Shown: positions 41,154 through 50,317 of the stretch, piece after piece | Numbering within the stretch: the stretch's first letter is position 1 | Layout of the letters: every line of letters starts with the position of its first letter | Origin: an uncultured Anaerotignum sp. | Lineage (GTDB): Bacteria; Bacillota; Clostridia; Lachnospirales; Anaerotignaceae | Reading direction: 5' to 3' | NCBI RefSeq assembly: GCF_905212195.1 | Contig: NZ_CAJMDQ010000004.1 | Span: 1-55,861 of the forward strand | Length of the DNA stretch: 55,861 nt | Program-made: the position numbers and the translations under genes | The notes under the pieces: model-generated | The model's database searches: none | Told to the model about the DNA's origin: nothing | What the model saw: only the letters and a program-made list of their open reading frames with translations

Positions 41154-42392
41154 ATGAGCAGAATCATATTTCATATCGACGTCAACAGCGCTTTTTTGAG
41201 CTGGTCTGCCGTCCAGCGGCTCAAAGACGGCGAAACCGTTGACCTGCGGGAAATCCCCTCTGCCGTAGCAGGTGATGGACAAAGCCGCCGGGGCATCATC
41301 CTTGCCAAAAGTACCCCTGCCAAAAAATATGGCATCCAGACTGGGGAACCAACAGGCATGGCGCTGCAAAAATGCCCGGAGCTTGTCTGTATCCCTCCTG
41401 ATTTTCCATTATATTCCCGTTCCTCAGAAAAAATGTTTGAACTTTTGGGAGAATATTCCGACCGCATCGAGCAATTCAGCATTGACGAAGGCTTTCTGGA
41501 ATATACGGGCATGGAAGCCCTCTTCGGGCCGCCTCTGGAAGCCGCCAAAACCATCCAGCAGCGCATCTTTACGGAACTTGGCTTTACGGTAAATATCGGT
41601 ATCAGCTGCAATAAGCTGCTGGCAAAGATGGCAGGAGAACTGGAAAAACCAAATAAAATCATTACACTTTTCCCTGATGAGCTGGAGAAAAAATTATGGC
41701 CCCTGCCCGTTTCCGAGCTGTTCATGGTGGGCAGGCGCACAGCGCCGAAACTGCGGAAAATGGGTATCCGCACCATTGGCGATCTGGCAAAATATCCCAC
41801 AGACCTGCTGGTACGGGAATTTAAGAGTTTCGGCATGACCTTACACGCTTTTGCCAACGGTATGGACGACAGCCCTGTAGCGGCAGCCACAGAGGTCCAT
41901 GAAATGAAAAGCATCGGCAACAGCACCACCATTGCCTATGACGTAACAGACCGGGAAACCGCCCATAAAATCCTTCTGGCTCTTTCCGAAACCGTTGCTT
42001 TACGTCTGCGGGGCAGCCAACTTTGTGCCCAGGAAATCGCTGTCACACTGAAAACATCTGATTTTCAAGTCTATTCTCACCAAAAACAACTGCTCAACGC
42101 CATCGACTGCACCAATGCCGTCTATGAAACTGCTATAGAAGTTTTCGACCACGCTTGGAAAGGGGAACCCCTGCGGCTCTTAGGCATTCGTGCAGGCAAG
42201 CTTTGCGACGAAGGCTGTGTGCAGCTTTCTCTGCTGGAACCAGACTGGAGCAAACAGAAAAAAGCCGATGCCGCCATGGATCTGATCCGTATGAAATACG
42301 GAAAAGACACTGTGAAACGCTCTACATTCGCAGGCAGCGAGGAAAAAGCCTACGAAGGTGGTAAGTTGAAGATCAACAACCGCATATTGTAA
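41154..42392 (+). CDS. Y-family DNA polymerase (DinB/UmuC-like)
   Basis: 412 aa from the ATG at 41154, with AAAGGAGG eight bases upstream. Palm residues in FHIDVNSAFLSW and EQFSIDEGFLEYTG (the catalytic Asp and Asp-Glu), IGISCNKLLAKMAGELEKPN and LFMVGRRTAPKLRKMGI helix-hairpin-helix. The C-terminal little-finger region ends without a visible clamp-binding QxxLF-type tail (the end is GGKLKINNRIL). Performs translesion synthesis. It belongs to the group broadly annotated as DNA polymerase IV in clostridia. Confidence 0.92.
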   Translation: MSRIIFHIDVNSAFLSWSAVQRLKDGETVDLREIPSAVAGDGQSRRGIILAKSTPAKKYGIQTGEPTGMALQKCPELVCIPPDFPLYSRSSEKMFELLGEYSDRIEQFSIDEGFLEYTGMEALFGPPLEAAKTIQQRIFTELGFTVNIGISCNKLLAKMAGELEKPNKIITLFPDELEKKLWPLPVSELFMVGRRTAPKLRKMGIRTIGDLAKYPTDLLVREFKSFGMTLHAFANGMDDSPVAAATEVHEMKSIGNSTTIAYDVTDRETAHKILLALSETVALRLRGSQLCAQEIAVTLKTSDFQVYSHQKQLLNAIDCTNAVYETAIEVFDHAWKGEPLRLLGIRAGKLCDEGCVQLSLLEPDWSKQKKADAAMDLIRMKYGKDTVKRSTFAGSEEKAYEGGKLKINNRIL

Positions 42393-42398
42393 AATAAA

Positions 42399-42452
42399 AA
42401 CAGGGAGGCACAAAATCCATCTTGTGAGATTTTGTACTTCCCTGTTCTTTTT
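42399..42452. terminator. Bidirectional terminator between the Y-polymerase and methyltransferase genes
   Basis: AACAGGGA and ACAAAATC pair with GATTTTGT and TCCCTGTT. CTTTTTT lies to one side and an A-run to the other. Confidence 0.85.
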
Positions 42453-43249
42453 TAATTCTGTCTTGGAATGAGCCGCTGGCGCACCACCTCATAAAGGAGG
42501 ACTGCCGCTGCCACAGAGGCATTCAATGATTCTGCCTGTCCCGGCATGGGAATTTTCACATAACTATCACAAAGGGCTGCCGCTTCTTCCGACAGACCTC
42601 TGGCTTCATTGCCAATGAGGAAGGCGCATGCACGGCGCAGATTCAAGCTATAGGGATACTGTCTGCCCTGCAAATGAGCTGCATAAAGAGGAATTCCCTT
42701 TTCTCGCAGTTCCGTTGCCATTTCATCCAAAGAAACATTCTGGAATACGGGAATGTGGAACACAGAACCCATGGTTGCCCGCAATGTTTTGGGATTATAC
42801 AGGTCTACACTGCCTTTGGAAAGGAAAATGGCATCCACCGCACAGGCGTCTGCTGTACGGATAACTGTCCCCAGATTGCCGGGGTCGTTCATTTCTTCTG
42901 CCATAAGGAAAAAGGCGTTTTTCTTTTCCAACATCTCGGCAAGGTCATATTCTTTTCTGCCGCAAATAGCCATAATCCCCTGCGGATTTTCCGTTTCCGC
43001 CGCATCCGCAAAGAGATGATCTGTCAGAACATATACCTCTGCCCGCCGTTCCAGCTCCGTGATGTCGTATTCCGCCGCATAAGAGGCAGACACCACATAG
43101 CATTCTACAGGCCAGTCCTTTGGGATTTCTCCCACAAAGCGGATGCCTTCTGCCACAAAAACCTGTTCTTTTTCTCTATTTTTACGCAGTTTCAAGCCGT
43201 GAAGCCGTTTCACCAGCCGATTCTGCGCGCTTTCAATATATTTTGCCAT
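42452..43249 (-). CDS. TrmH/SpoU-family RNA 2'-O-methyltransferase
   Basis: 265 aa. The N-terminal substrate-binding domain (NRLVKRLHGLKLRKNREKE, FVAEGIRFVGE) is followed by the SPOUT knot: motif 1 NPGNLGTVIRTADA, motif 2 FLIGNEARGLS and motif 3 IPMPGQAESLNASVAAAVLLYE (in parts). It methylates a ribose in rRNA or tRNA with SAM; the target nucleotide cannot be told from sequence. Monocistronic. Confidence 0.93.
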   Translation of the reverse strand: MAKYIESAQNRLVKRLHGLKLRKNREKEQVFVAEGIRFVGEIPKDWPVECYVVSASYAAEYDITELERRAEVYVLTDHLFADAAETENPQGIMAICGRKEYDLAEMLEKKNAFFLMAEEMNDPGNLGTVIRTADACAVDAIFLSKGSVDLYNPKTLRATMGSVFHIPVFQNVSLDEMATELREKGIPLYAAHLQGRQYPYSLNLRRACAFLIGNEARGLSEEAAALCDSYVKIPMPGQAESLNASVAAAVLLYEVVRQRLIPRQN

Positions 43250-43426
43250 ACTTCTTCTCCTTACTTCAAAACCTCAGTATCTCTATGATAAACCAGCACC
43301 TTCGGCTTTTGCAAGAAAAACAGATGACTTTTGGAAAAAAATAAAAAAAGCTATGCCTGTTTTCCGCTTTGTGCTAAAATAAAGTTGTTTACAAAAGAAT
43401 TTACATCTGGAAAGGAGTCTTGTTCC

Positions 43427-44065
43427 ATGGCTACACCAAAGGAATTACGCAATGAATTATTAGGCAAAACATTAGTTGAAAATCTGGAAAAACGTCACTT
43501 TGAAGCATATTACTGTCCCACAGCGGCAGAAGCGCTGGAAAAAGCGATTTCTCTGATTCCCGAAAAAAGTTCCGTATCTTGGGGCGGTTCCACAACCATC
43601 CGTGAAATGGGTCTGACAAAAGCCCTTCATGAAGGCGATTATGAAGTCATCGACCGCGATCTGGGCAAAAACCCCGCAGAAATTGCTGAACTGCATCGCA
43701 AAGGTCTGTTAGTAGACTACTATCTGACCAGCACAAACGCCATTTCCGAAGATGGTATCATGGTTAACATCGACGGCACAGGCAACCGTGTTGCTGCTAT
43801 CTGCTTTGGCCCCAAAAACGTCATCGTTATCTGCGGCATGAATAAAGTTGCCAAAGACGTAGACGCTGCTGTAAAACGTATCCGCGGTTATGCCGCACCT
43901 GTCAACAGCATGCGTTTCATGGGCAAAACACCTTGTGCAACCACAGGCAGATGCCACAACTGCACTTCCGAAGAATGTATCTGCAACGAAATCCTCATCA
44001 CCCGCCTTTGCCGCCCCGCTAAGAGAATCAAAGTGATTCTGGTAGGCGAAGACATGGGCTTCTGA
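43427..44065 (+). CDS. LUD-domain lactate-utilisation-like protein
   Basis: 212 aa from the ATG at 43427 (AAAGGAG upstream); the frame extends 32 codons further but without a ribosome site. LutC/YkgG-type fold: SVSWGGSTTIREMGLTKAL, DYYLTSTNAISEDGIMVNIDG (in parts) and GRNVIVICGMNKV-like GPKNVIVICGMNK. The C-terminal Cys cluster CATTGRCHNCTSEECICNE suggests a bound metal or iron-sulfur centre. LutA and LutB are absent, so a role in lactate use is not supported by context. Common as a single gene in clostridia. Confidence 0.85.
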   Translation: MATPKELRNELLGKTLVENLEKRHFEAYYCPTAAEALEKAISLIPEKSSVSWGGSTTIREMGLTKALHEGDYEVIDRDLGKNPAEIAELHRKGLLVDYYLTSTNAISEDGIMVNIDGTGNRVAAICFGPKNVIVICGMNKVAKDVDAAVKRIRGYAAPVNSMRFMGKTPCATTGRCHNCTSEECICNEILITRLCRPAKRIKVILVGEDMGF

Positions 44066-44209
44066 TTTTTCCATAAAAATAACGGAATTCTTCTTTTATG
44101 ACAAAGCAGCCTTTCCCTTAAGAAAATATTGTTTTTTATTGATTTCTTAAAGAAAACTGCAACGACGGTCTTCAGAAGGAAATATTCCTCGTGCAACTCA
44201 GATAAAAAA

Positions 44210-44256
44210 GATAGCCGGTAACCCTTTTATAGAAAGGATTCCGGCTATTTTTCTTA
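44210..44256. terminator. Terminator between the LUD gene and the alpha/beta hydrolase gene
   Basis: ATAGCCGG and CC pair with GG and CCGGCTAT around CTTTTATAGAAA, with T-rich flanks on both strands. The remaining 44066-44209 shows no gene. Confidence 0.75.
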
Positions 44257-44291
44257 TGAAGAAATTCCTAAAGGAAAATTCCATTTTTTCT

Positions 44292-45068
44292 TTAACTGCG
44301 CAAAATCTGTTCCAGAATCTGATAGAAACGTTCTTCGGCAAATTTTTCGTCAAAAGGCGCATGTCCACATTTTTGCAATATCTGCAAACGATAAGGAATA
44401 CACAGACTATCCAGCGGATTGATGATACCCTCTAAAGGATGTGGGTCATAGTCCCCATGAATGATATGTATGGGGCAGGCAACGGATTGAATGTACCGCA
44501 TTAGATTGCCATTTCGGCGCATTTCTATGGCTTCCGGCCAAACACGCTCATACATTTTCCCGTCCATTTGCGCATAGGAAGACGCATCGGATTTCTGGGC
44601 ATAATGATCTGCTTTAATCATCAATTGCCGCAGGTCTTCCCATCCCTCCGCAGTGATGGCAGCCATATGGTTCATATACCAGATAAAGCGTTCCTGTTCT
44701 TCTTTGGATAAACGTTTCATCCGCCGCTCATGGATGTGTCCTGCATAAATTTCCTCCAATGGAGGACAGCCTACCAGCACCACCCGTTCCACCAGAAAAG
44801 GATAGCAGGAGGCCACCAACAAAGACAGCCATGCACCCCAGGAATGTCCGATGAGGGTGATGGGTTCTTTGATATGAAGCCCCAGCTGCCGCCGCAGTTC
44901 CATGACCAATGCAATGGTCGTATATTGTGACTGTATGGGCTCCATAACGCCAAAAGTCTTACCCAGCCGCTCCGCAACGGGCCGCATACCGCCAATATCC
45001 CCGGGACCGCCATGGATCACCGCCGCTCTATATGGTTTTTCTCCATAAAACCGTATCACGTTTCTCAC
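44292..45068 (-). CDS. Alpha/beta hydrolase
   Basis: 258 aa. Oxyanion region HGGPGDIGGM, nucleophile elbow GHSWGAW (Ser about 85), Asp in IHGDYDPHP and His in CGHAPFDEKF complete a catalytic triad. A cap of helices (RRMKRLSKEEQERFIWY) sits between them. It resembles proline iminopeptidase-type hydrolases through HGGPG, but the substrate is unknown. The gene is 3 bp downstream of the DUF1667 gene and likely co-transcribed with it. Confidence 0.86.
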   Translation of the reverse strand: MRNVIRFYGEKPYRAAVIHGGPGDIGGMRPVAERLGKTFGVMEPIQSQYTTIALVMELRRQLGLHIKEPITLIGHSWGAWLSLLVASCYPFLVERVVLVGCPPLEEIYAGHIHERRMKRLSKEEQERFIWYMNHMAAITAEGWEDLRQLMIKADHYAQKSDASSYAQMDGKMYERVWPEAIEMRRNGNLMRYIQSVACPIHIIHGDYDPHPLEGIINPLDSLCIPYRLQILQKCGHAPFDEKFAEERFYQILEQILRS

Positions 45069-45071
45069 CTC

Positions 45072-45419
45072 TTAAAACAAATTTTCCGCCGCTACAATAT
45101 CTACGCCCGTATCCGCCGCATCACAAAGCACCATTTCACCTTTGATAATAGGCGTTTCCAGCACAATGCCTTCCAACGCCTTCAGACAGCGCAAGCGGAT
45201 AGGCTGAGATACTTTCTCTCTGGAAATGACCTGTACTTCTCTGCCGTCAGCCGTAGGCAAAGCAGTCTGTAAATAATTTCGCAGAAGCTGTTCTGTCGCA
45301 TAGCGTCGTCCGCCATCACAGCAGTTTCCCGCCAATTCTATCAATGCATCTCCATCATGGACTGCTTCCAGAAAACATCCATTCCCGCAGCCCCGACAGA
45401 TCAATTGTTCTTTTTTCAT
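45072..45419 (-). CDS. DUF1667 protein
   Basis: 115 aa from the ATG at 45419 (AAAGG nine bases upstream; the ATG two codons earlier is too close). The N terminus is a small Cys-rich motif LICRGCGNGC with another NCCDGG. The rest is beta-rich: EVQVISREKVSQPIRLRCLKAL and ETPIIKGEMVLCD. DUF1667 proteins usually accompany FAD-dependent glycerol-3-phosphate dehydrogenase-like oxidoreductases; none is encoded here. A metal or cluster is likely bound by the Cys residues. Confidence 0.8.
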   Translation of the reverse strand: MKKEQLICRGCGNGCFLEAVHDGDALIELAGNCCDGGRRYATEQLLRNYLQTALPTADGREVQVISREKVSQPIRLRCLKALEGIVLETPIIKGEMVLCDAADTGVDIVAAENLF

Positions 45420-45563
45420 AAACATGTTCCTTTCTGCCAAAAGTACTTTGACGTACTCATTATACTGATCTTCCTTCCATTCGTAAAGTCCCATTCCATC
45501 TCTTGTGAAAAAACTGCCTCTATCATATAATAGAGAAAAATCGTTTTCAAAGGAGTTGTCCCC

Positions 45564-46049
45564 ATGAAAATTACAGATGGTTTTACATATTGGGCAGAAG
45601 TCAAAAGTTTGATTGTAGCATATACTGACAGCCTTGGGCGGGATTTATCTTTTCAAAATCTCAATGCAGAACTAGCGGATCTTCAGAAAAAATATGGATT
45701 TCCCGCAGGCAGGCTTCTGGCAGCCGTTGCAGATAATGGCGATGTTGTGGGCTGTGTGGCTTATTGCCGCCATTCTCCTTCCCGCTGCGAAATGAAGCGC
45801 TTGTATGTGCTGCCCGCCTATCGCAAAGAGGGCGTAGGACAGGCTTTGCTGACAGAAATCGTAAATCTGGCAGCAGCAGATGGATATGAAGAAATGGTTC
45901 TGGATACCCTTTTGCCTATGGAAAGCGCCATCCGCCTCTACCGCAGAAACGGGTTTGAAGAAATTTCTGCCTATTACGAAAATCCCATGGATGATGTGCT
46001 CTATTTCCGTCGCACACTGACACTTCCCCAGAAAGGAGAAGGAAAATGA
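45564..46049 (+). CDS. GNAT-family N-acetyltransferase
   Basis: 161 aa. Acetyl-CoA site in RLYVLPAYRKEGVGQALLTEIV (in parts LYVLPAYRKEGVGQALL), a preceding strand GDVVGCVAYCR, and MESAIRLYRRNGFEEISAYYE with a C-terminal family-typical YRRNGF. Small-molecule or peptide acetylation; acceptor unknown. Its TGA overlaps the ATG of the following gene. Ribosome site AAAGGAG. Confidence 0.85.
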   Translation: MKITDGFTYWAEVKSLIVAYTDSLGRDLSFQNLNAELADLQKKYGFPAGRLLAAVADNGDVVGCVAYCRHSPSRCEMKRLYVLPAYRKEGVGQALLTEIVNLAAADGYEEMVLDTLLPMESAIRLYRRNGFEEISAYYENPMDDVLYFRRTLTLPQKGEGK

Positions 46050-46495
46050 AAATCCTTGTTGACGCAGACGCATGTCCCGTGAAAGAAATCATTGTCAAGG
46101 CTGCAAATAAATATGAAAAAGAAGTGCTGATGGTCTGCGACGTTGCCCACCAGCTTTTCTATGAGGAACCTTTCGTCACCGTCAAAACCGTAGACAAAGG
46201 CGCAGACAGTGCCGATCTGGTGCTGGCAAATCTAGCGCAGAAACAAGATTTGTGTGTTACCTCTGACTATGGTCTTGCCACTCTGTTTCTCACAAAAGGT
46301 GCCACAGTGCTCCATCCCAACGGCTTTTTCTACGGCAACGACACCATTGATCGTATGCTCTTTGAGCGTCATATTTCCCGGGAAATGCGCCGCCAGAAAA
46401 AAAGCCGAGGCGGTCACATCAAAAAACGCACACCGGAGCAGGACGCAGCATTTCAAAAGTCTTTGGAAAGCTTTCTTTCCCAGCATCAAGAATAA
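46046..46495 (+). CDS. YaiI/YqxD family protein (DUF188)
   Basis: 149 aa. PIN-like fold: the N-terminal ILVDADACPVKEII is diagnostic, followed by DKGADSADLVLANLA, VTSDYGLATLFL and a basic C-terminal region with RQKKSRGGHIKKRTPEQD. Probably a nuclease-like RNA-binding protein; cellular role not established. Start overlaps the GNAT stop (ATGA), so it is translationally coupled. Confidence 0.92.
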   Translation: MKILVDADACPVKEIIVKAANKYEKEVLMVCDVAHQLFYEEPFVTVKTVDKGADSADLVLANLAQKQDLCVTSDYGLATLFLTKGATVLHPNGFFYGNDTIDRMLFERHISREMRRQKKSRGGHIKKRTPEQDAAFQKSLESFLSQHQE

Positions 46496-46507
46496 AAAAT
46501 ACAATAA

Positions 46508-46548
46508 AAAGCTGAAATCCTTTTCCAAAGATTTCAGCTTTCTTTTTT
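46508..46548. terminator. Terminator after the YaiI/YqxD gene
   Basis: AAAGCTGAAATC pairs with GATTTCAGCTTT; CTTTTTT follows on the + strand, and A-rich sequence precedes it for use on the minus strand. Confidence 0.85.
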
Positions 46549-46549
46549 A

Positions 46550-47116
46550 TCAGGAATTTCTCTGCCATGTGATCTCCGGCTTTTTATGCTTCAGCCACAT
46601 AACAATGTGTTTGATGTTTTGCTGCTGTCCCGACATGAATTCCAGCCGATATTTTTTCATGGTATCCGTTGTAATCCAAACGCCGCGGACAAAAGCGCTT
46701 TCTCCGCTGTATTTCATGGTCTTGATCACATCCACCTCCTCTGGCAGGATGAGCAGCAATTTTGCGCCGCTTCGGCAGACCATGGCATCAGAAAGCATGT
46801 GGACTTCCCCGCCAAAGAGCCGATAAATGGTATGGGGCTGCAAATAATCCATGATGATCTGCTCTTGTCTGGGGGGATATAAGTCCGCAAAAGTATTGCG
46901 AAATTCTCTGCTGCCAATGGTCACCATCCGCAGCACCGCAAGGGCTGTAATCCCGATGGCTATGAGAAAAACCGCCATTTGTCCCGTACTTATCGTCCAC
47001 AGGATACTGACCACCATACACATAACAAACATGAGGAAAATGCGCATAGATTCTCTGATGTAAAATTGCCGGAGTATCATTCGTTTTCCTGCTTCTATCC
47101 ACATTTCATCTCGCAT
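46550..47116 (-). CDS. Membrane protein of unknown function (two TM, YcxB-like layout)
   Basis: 188 aa from the ATG at 47116 (GGGGG upstream). Two adjacent hydrophobic helices (IFLMFVMCMVVSILWTI and AVFLIAIGITALAVLRM, residues ~25-65) precede a ~120-residue cytoplasmic domain with beta character (TIYRLFGGEVHML, LLLILPEEVDVIKTMKY, GVWITTDT). The layout resembles YcxB/DUF-type membrane proteins with a small PH-like domain, but no firm family is recognised. Confidence 0.72.
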   Translation of the reverse strand: MRDEMWIEAGKRMILRQFYIRESMRIFLMFVMCMVVSILWTISTGQMAVFLIAIGITALAVLRMVTIGSREFRNTFADLYPPRQEQIIMDYLQPHTIYRLFGGEVHMLSDAMVCRSGAKLLLILPEEVDVIKTMKYSGESAFVRGVWITTDTMKKYRLEFMSGQQQNIKHIVMWLKHKKPEITWQRNS

Positions 47117-47200
47117 ATCTGCGCCCCCTTTTGCCCTTTTCTTTATTGTAGCATAAGAAGATTTTGTTGGATATGCTGATTTCTCCAAAAACCGCAAAAA

Positions 47201-47905
47201 CTAAAGCAATGCTGTCGCAAAAAACAGTCCAAGAATACAAATACCACTGATCTGCTTAGGAATTCTTGTGGGCGCAATATCCATGACATATCCTGCATCT
47301 TCCAACTCCTTCATGATATTCGCCACACTCTGCACCGCAAAAGCATACACCACAAATAATGCAATGGGAAGCAGCAATCCTAAATAACCAAAAAATATCC
47401 GCAGCAAATAAAACACGAGATACCACAGCATCAAAACCAGTGCCCCCTTCGCCTTGGGAGATAATCCTGCTTTTTGCTGCACCGTCCGCAGTCCCAACCA
47501 AAGGCAAATGAGAAAAGCAAAAACTCCATAGGTGTAAAATCCAGCAGCAAAGAGAAAAGCTATCTTTGTATAAACCAATTCCAGAAAAACCTCTGCGGGC
47601 AGCAGCAGCTTCACCAGAAAAAGCAGCCCTCTTACAGCCGTGATACCGCCGCAGATACGAAACCAGCGATTTTCCCGAAAAATTGCGGAAAAACCCCAGA
47701 AAGAAAGCAGATAACCAACTGCCGGAAGGATCATATCCAAATAAAAAACATCCAGAGAAAGAGAAGTCATCACAAAACCTGCCAGCACCTGCCCCATGGC
47801 TTTTTTCCACGGCGTAACCTGCTTCACAATATCATCAGGCAGGATTTCCGGCAGACTGGATTCCAACCAGATATCAAATCCATTTTCTTCTATCCGTTCT
47901 TTCAT
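47201..47905 (-). CDS. Polytopic membrane protein coupled to an ECF sigma factor (putative anti-sigma)
   Basis: 234 aa from the ATG at 47905, which overlaps the stop of the sigma factor gene (ATGA) and has AGGAGGGG upstream. A short N-terminal cytoplasmic segment (FDIWLESSLPEILPDDIVKQVTPWKKA) precedes five to six hydrophobic helices. The translational coupling and a ~45-residue cytoplasmic N terminus suggest it binds and controls the sigma factor. No zinc-binding anti-sigma motif (HxxxCxxC) is visible. Longer in-frame starts overlap the sigma gene and are unlikely. Confidence 0.78.
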   Translation of the reverse strand: MKERIEENGFDIWLESSLPEILPDDIVKQVTPWKKAMGQVLAGFVMTSLSLDVFYLDMILPAVGYLLSFWGFSAIFRENRWFRICGGITAVRGLLFLVKLLLPAEVFLELVYTKIAFLFAAGFYTYGVFAFLICLWLGLRTVQQKAGLSPKAKGALVLMLWYLVFYLLRIFFGYLGLLLPIALFVVYAFAVQSVANIMKELEDAGYVMDIAPTRIPKQISGICILGLFFATALL

Positions 47906-48432
47906 ACCGTATCCCCTCCTAACAAATTCCGTAATTTCTTTTTCAAGCGGTAAAGTTTCCCCTCTACTGCCCGTTCCGTCATGCCAAGTTCTCTTGCAAT
48001 CTGCGCTGTGGATTGCAGATAGTAATACTTTCGATAAAAAAGCTGCCGCTCTTTGTTGGATACTTGCAATAGCGCCTGTTCCAATGCTTTTTGCCGTTCT
48101 TTCCGTAGCAGAATCTCCTCCGGTGCTATGGTATCTGTTGGTATTTCTTCTGCTAAGGGTTCCATTTGTTTCCGCCCTCTGTTCCAATTCAACGCTGCAT
48201 TTCTCGCAATGGCTGCTATCCAAGCTTTCCAAGAACCTTTTTCGGGGTCATATTGCGCTTGCTTCTGCCAGATGCGCACGATAACTTCTGAAAAGCACTC
48301 CTCCCGTTCACTGGCATTGGGCAGGATTGGTGCCAGAATATACCGCAGGAAAGGACCATACTGCTGCATTAGTGTTTCCACTGCTTGACTGTCCCCATCT
48401 CTTAGCCCCGCAATGATTTCCTCTTCTTTCAT
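47902..48432 (-). CDS. ECF-type RNA polymerase sigma factor
   Basis: 176 aa. Region 2: LMQQYGPFLRYILAPIL, ASEREECFSEVIVRIWQK, GSWKAWIAAIARNAALNWNR (in parts). Region 4: LEQALLQVSNKERQLFYRKYYY, STAQIARELGMTERAVEGKLYRLKKKL, the latter a helix-turn-helix. Directs RNA polymerase to a small regulon, presumably a stress or envelope response. The downstream membrane protein is translationally coupled. No -35/-10 of the ECF type could be assigned with confidence upstream. Confidence 0.93.
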   Translation of the reverse strand: MKEEEIIAGLRDGDSQAVETLMQQYGPFLRYILAPILPNASEREECFSEVIVRIWQKQAQYDPEKGSWKAWIAAIARNAALNWNRGRKQMEPLAEEIPTDTIAPEEILLRKERQKALEQALLQVSNKERQLFYRKYYYLQSTAQIARELGMTERAVEGKLYRLKKKLRNLLGGDTV

Positions 48433-48513
48433 ACCGTTCCCCCTTTCCCTGTTCCTGATTGATCCTTCTATCTTATTCTACACACAACAGCATAAAAACC
48501 CACGGAATTTATA

Positions 48514-48550
48514 CAAAAAGACCCCGCTTCCCACAGGAAAACGAGGTCTG
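48514..48550 (-). terminator. Terminator of the adenine deaminase operon
   Basis: On the minus strand AGACC-CG pairs with CG-GGTCT, then TTTTTG. It lies about 20 bp beyond the stop codon. Confidence 0.65.
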
Positions 48551-48569
48551 ATTTTTTATTTTTTATGTT

Positions 48570-50303
48570 TTATGCTTCACATTCCACAGGAATGAAGGAG
48601 AATGTTCCCACGTCAAACAGACCCATATCTGTCAGTTTGATTTCAGGGATAACCGCCAAAGACATGAAGCAAAGCGTCATAACAGGTTCTACGTCTCCTG
48701 CTACGCCCAATTCGCTGTATGCTTTGTCGTGAATGTCGATAAGTTTCTGTTTTACCCATTCGCCGCTCTGATCACTCATGAGCCCTGCAATGGGCATAGG
48801 CATACTTTCGATGACTTCACCATTTTTCACCAGAACAATACCGCCGTTCTGCTCTTTCAGTTTTTCTACGGCAAATGCCATTTCTTCATCGCTGACACCT
48901 GTCACGATGATGTTATGAGAGTCATGGGCAATGGACAGCGCCACAGCACCTTCTTTGATGCCATAGCCTTTCAGGAAACCGCATGCCACATTACCTGTCA
49001 TCTGGTGACGTTCCACAACGGCAACTTTTACGATGTCGTTGTCGGGAGAGAACACAAATTCACCGTTTTCCACAGGAATATGAGCTGTTTCTTTCTTTGT
49101 CACAACGCCGCCGGGCTGAATAGCGATCACATGAACATGATCGGATTTCAGATGCATTTTGAATTTATCCACAGAGAAATCTTTCAGATGCACGCTGTTG
49201 CGTACAGTGGAAATATCGTGGGTTTTGAATTCCGGCAGATATTTGCCTTCTTCTGCCACCAGTTCCCCGCGAATCCAAACTTTATGCACATGGAACTGTT
49301 CCAGATCATCCAACAGCACAACGTCCGCACGATAGCCGGGAGCGATGGCACCTCTGTCATACAGTCTGAAGCATTCTGCCGCATTCAGTGTTGCCATGCG
49401 GATGGCTGTCATGGCATCAATGCCTTCTTCTACGCACATGCGCAGGTGGTTGTCCAAATGACCTTCCTGCAGGATGGTTTTGGGCTGTCTATCGTCGGAG
49501 CACAGCAGACAACGACGGCTGTTTTCAGGTGTCACACCTTTGAGCAGTCTGCGCAGGTCATGGCAGGCGGAGCCCTCACGCAGCAGGATGTACATACCCA
49601 AGCTCAGACGTTCTTTCATATCTTCCACGGTTGCACATTCATGGTCGCCCTGGATTCTGGCGCTGGCATAAGCTGTCAGGTTTTTGCCTGTCAATCCGGG
49701 AGAATGACCGTCGATGAGTTTGCCTGCATTTTTGGCAACCATCAGTTTATCCAGTGTATCATCATCGGCATTGAAAACGCCGGGGAAATTCATGAATTCA
49801 CCCAGACCCAGGATATTTTCCCGTTCAATGGGTTCTTCCATTTTATCCGCACCCAGTACCAGACCAGCATGTTCAAAAGGTGTGGCAGGTACGCAGGAAG
49901 GCAGCATGTATTTCACGTCCATTTTGGTGTTCTTTGCTGCTTCCATCATGTAATCCAATGCCTGAATGCCCATAACGTTCACGATTTCATGAGGGTCTGC
50001 GATAATGGTGCAGCCGCCATGAGGCACCAGCAGTCTGCCCAGTTCTTCAGGGCTTACATAAGAGGATTCAATATGGATATGGCTGTCAATGAAGCCGGGA
50101 GCGGCATATCTGCCGCCGGCATCCACTTCCACTTTTCCCTGATACTGACCAACGCCTGCGATCTGGTCGCCGGAAATGGCAATATCACCTTCCTGGATTT
50201 CACCAGTAAATACGTTTACCACTTTACAGTTCTTGATAACAACATCCGCTTCCACAGCGCCTTTTGCTGTGAGGATCAGTTTTCTCAGTTCTTCTTTCTT
50301 CAT
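48570..50303 (-). CDS. ade: Adenine deaminase
   Basis: 577 aa from the ATG at 50303 (GAAGGGG upstream). Amidohydrolase-fold enzyme converting adenine to hypoxanthine and ammonia. Metal-site motifs: SHIHIESS (His75, His77), ADPHEIVNVMG, DGHSPGL and CSDDRQP. The C-terminal adenine-deaminase domain has GIKEGAVALSIAHDSHNIIVTG and MPIAGLMSD. The length is typical. It lies 15 bp downstream of a second, more divergent member, sharing its promoter and leader. Purine salvage in the cytosol. Confidence 0.93.
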   Translation of the reverse strand: MKKEELRKLILTAKGAVEADVVIKNCKVVNVFTGEIQEGDIAISGDQIAGVGQYQGKVEVDAGGRYAAPGFIDSHIHIESSYVSPEELGRLLVPHGGCTIIADPHEIVNVMGIQALDYMMEAAKNTKMDVKYMLPSCVPATPFEHAGLVLGADKMEEPIERENILGLGEFMNFPGVFNADDDTLDKLMVAKNAGKLIDGHSPGLTGKNLTAYASARIQGDHECATVEDMKERLSLGMYILLREGSACHDLRRLLKGVTPENSRRCLLCSDDRQPKTILQEGHLDNHLRMCVEEGIDAMTAIRMATLNAAECFRLYDRGAIAPGYRADVVLLDDLEQFHVHKVWIRGELVAEEGKYLPEFKTHDISTVRNSVHLKDFSVDKFKMHLKSDHVHVIAIQPGGVVTKKETAHIPVENGEFVFSPDNDIVKVAVVERHQMTGNVACGFLKGYGIKEGAVALSIAHDSHNIIVTGVSDEEMAFAVEKLKEQNGGIVLVKNGEVIESMPMPIAGLMSDQSGEWVKQKLIDIHDKAYSELGVAGDVEPVMTLCFMSLAVIPEIKLTDMGLFDVGTFSFIPVECEA

Positions 50304-50317
50304 GGCAACCCCTTCTC

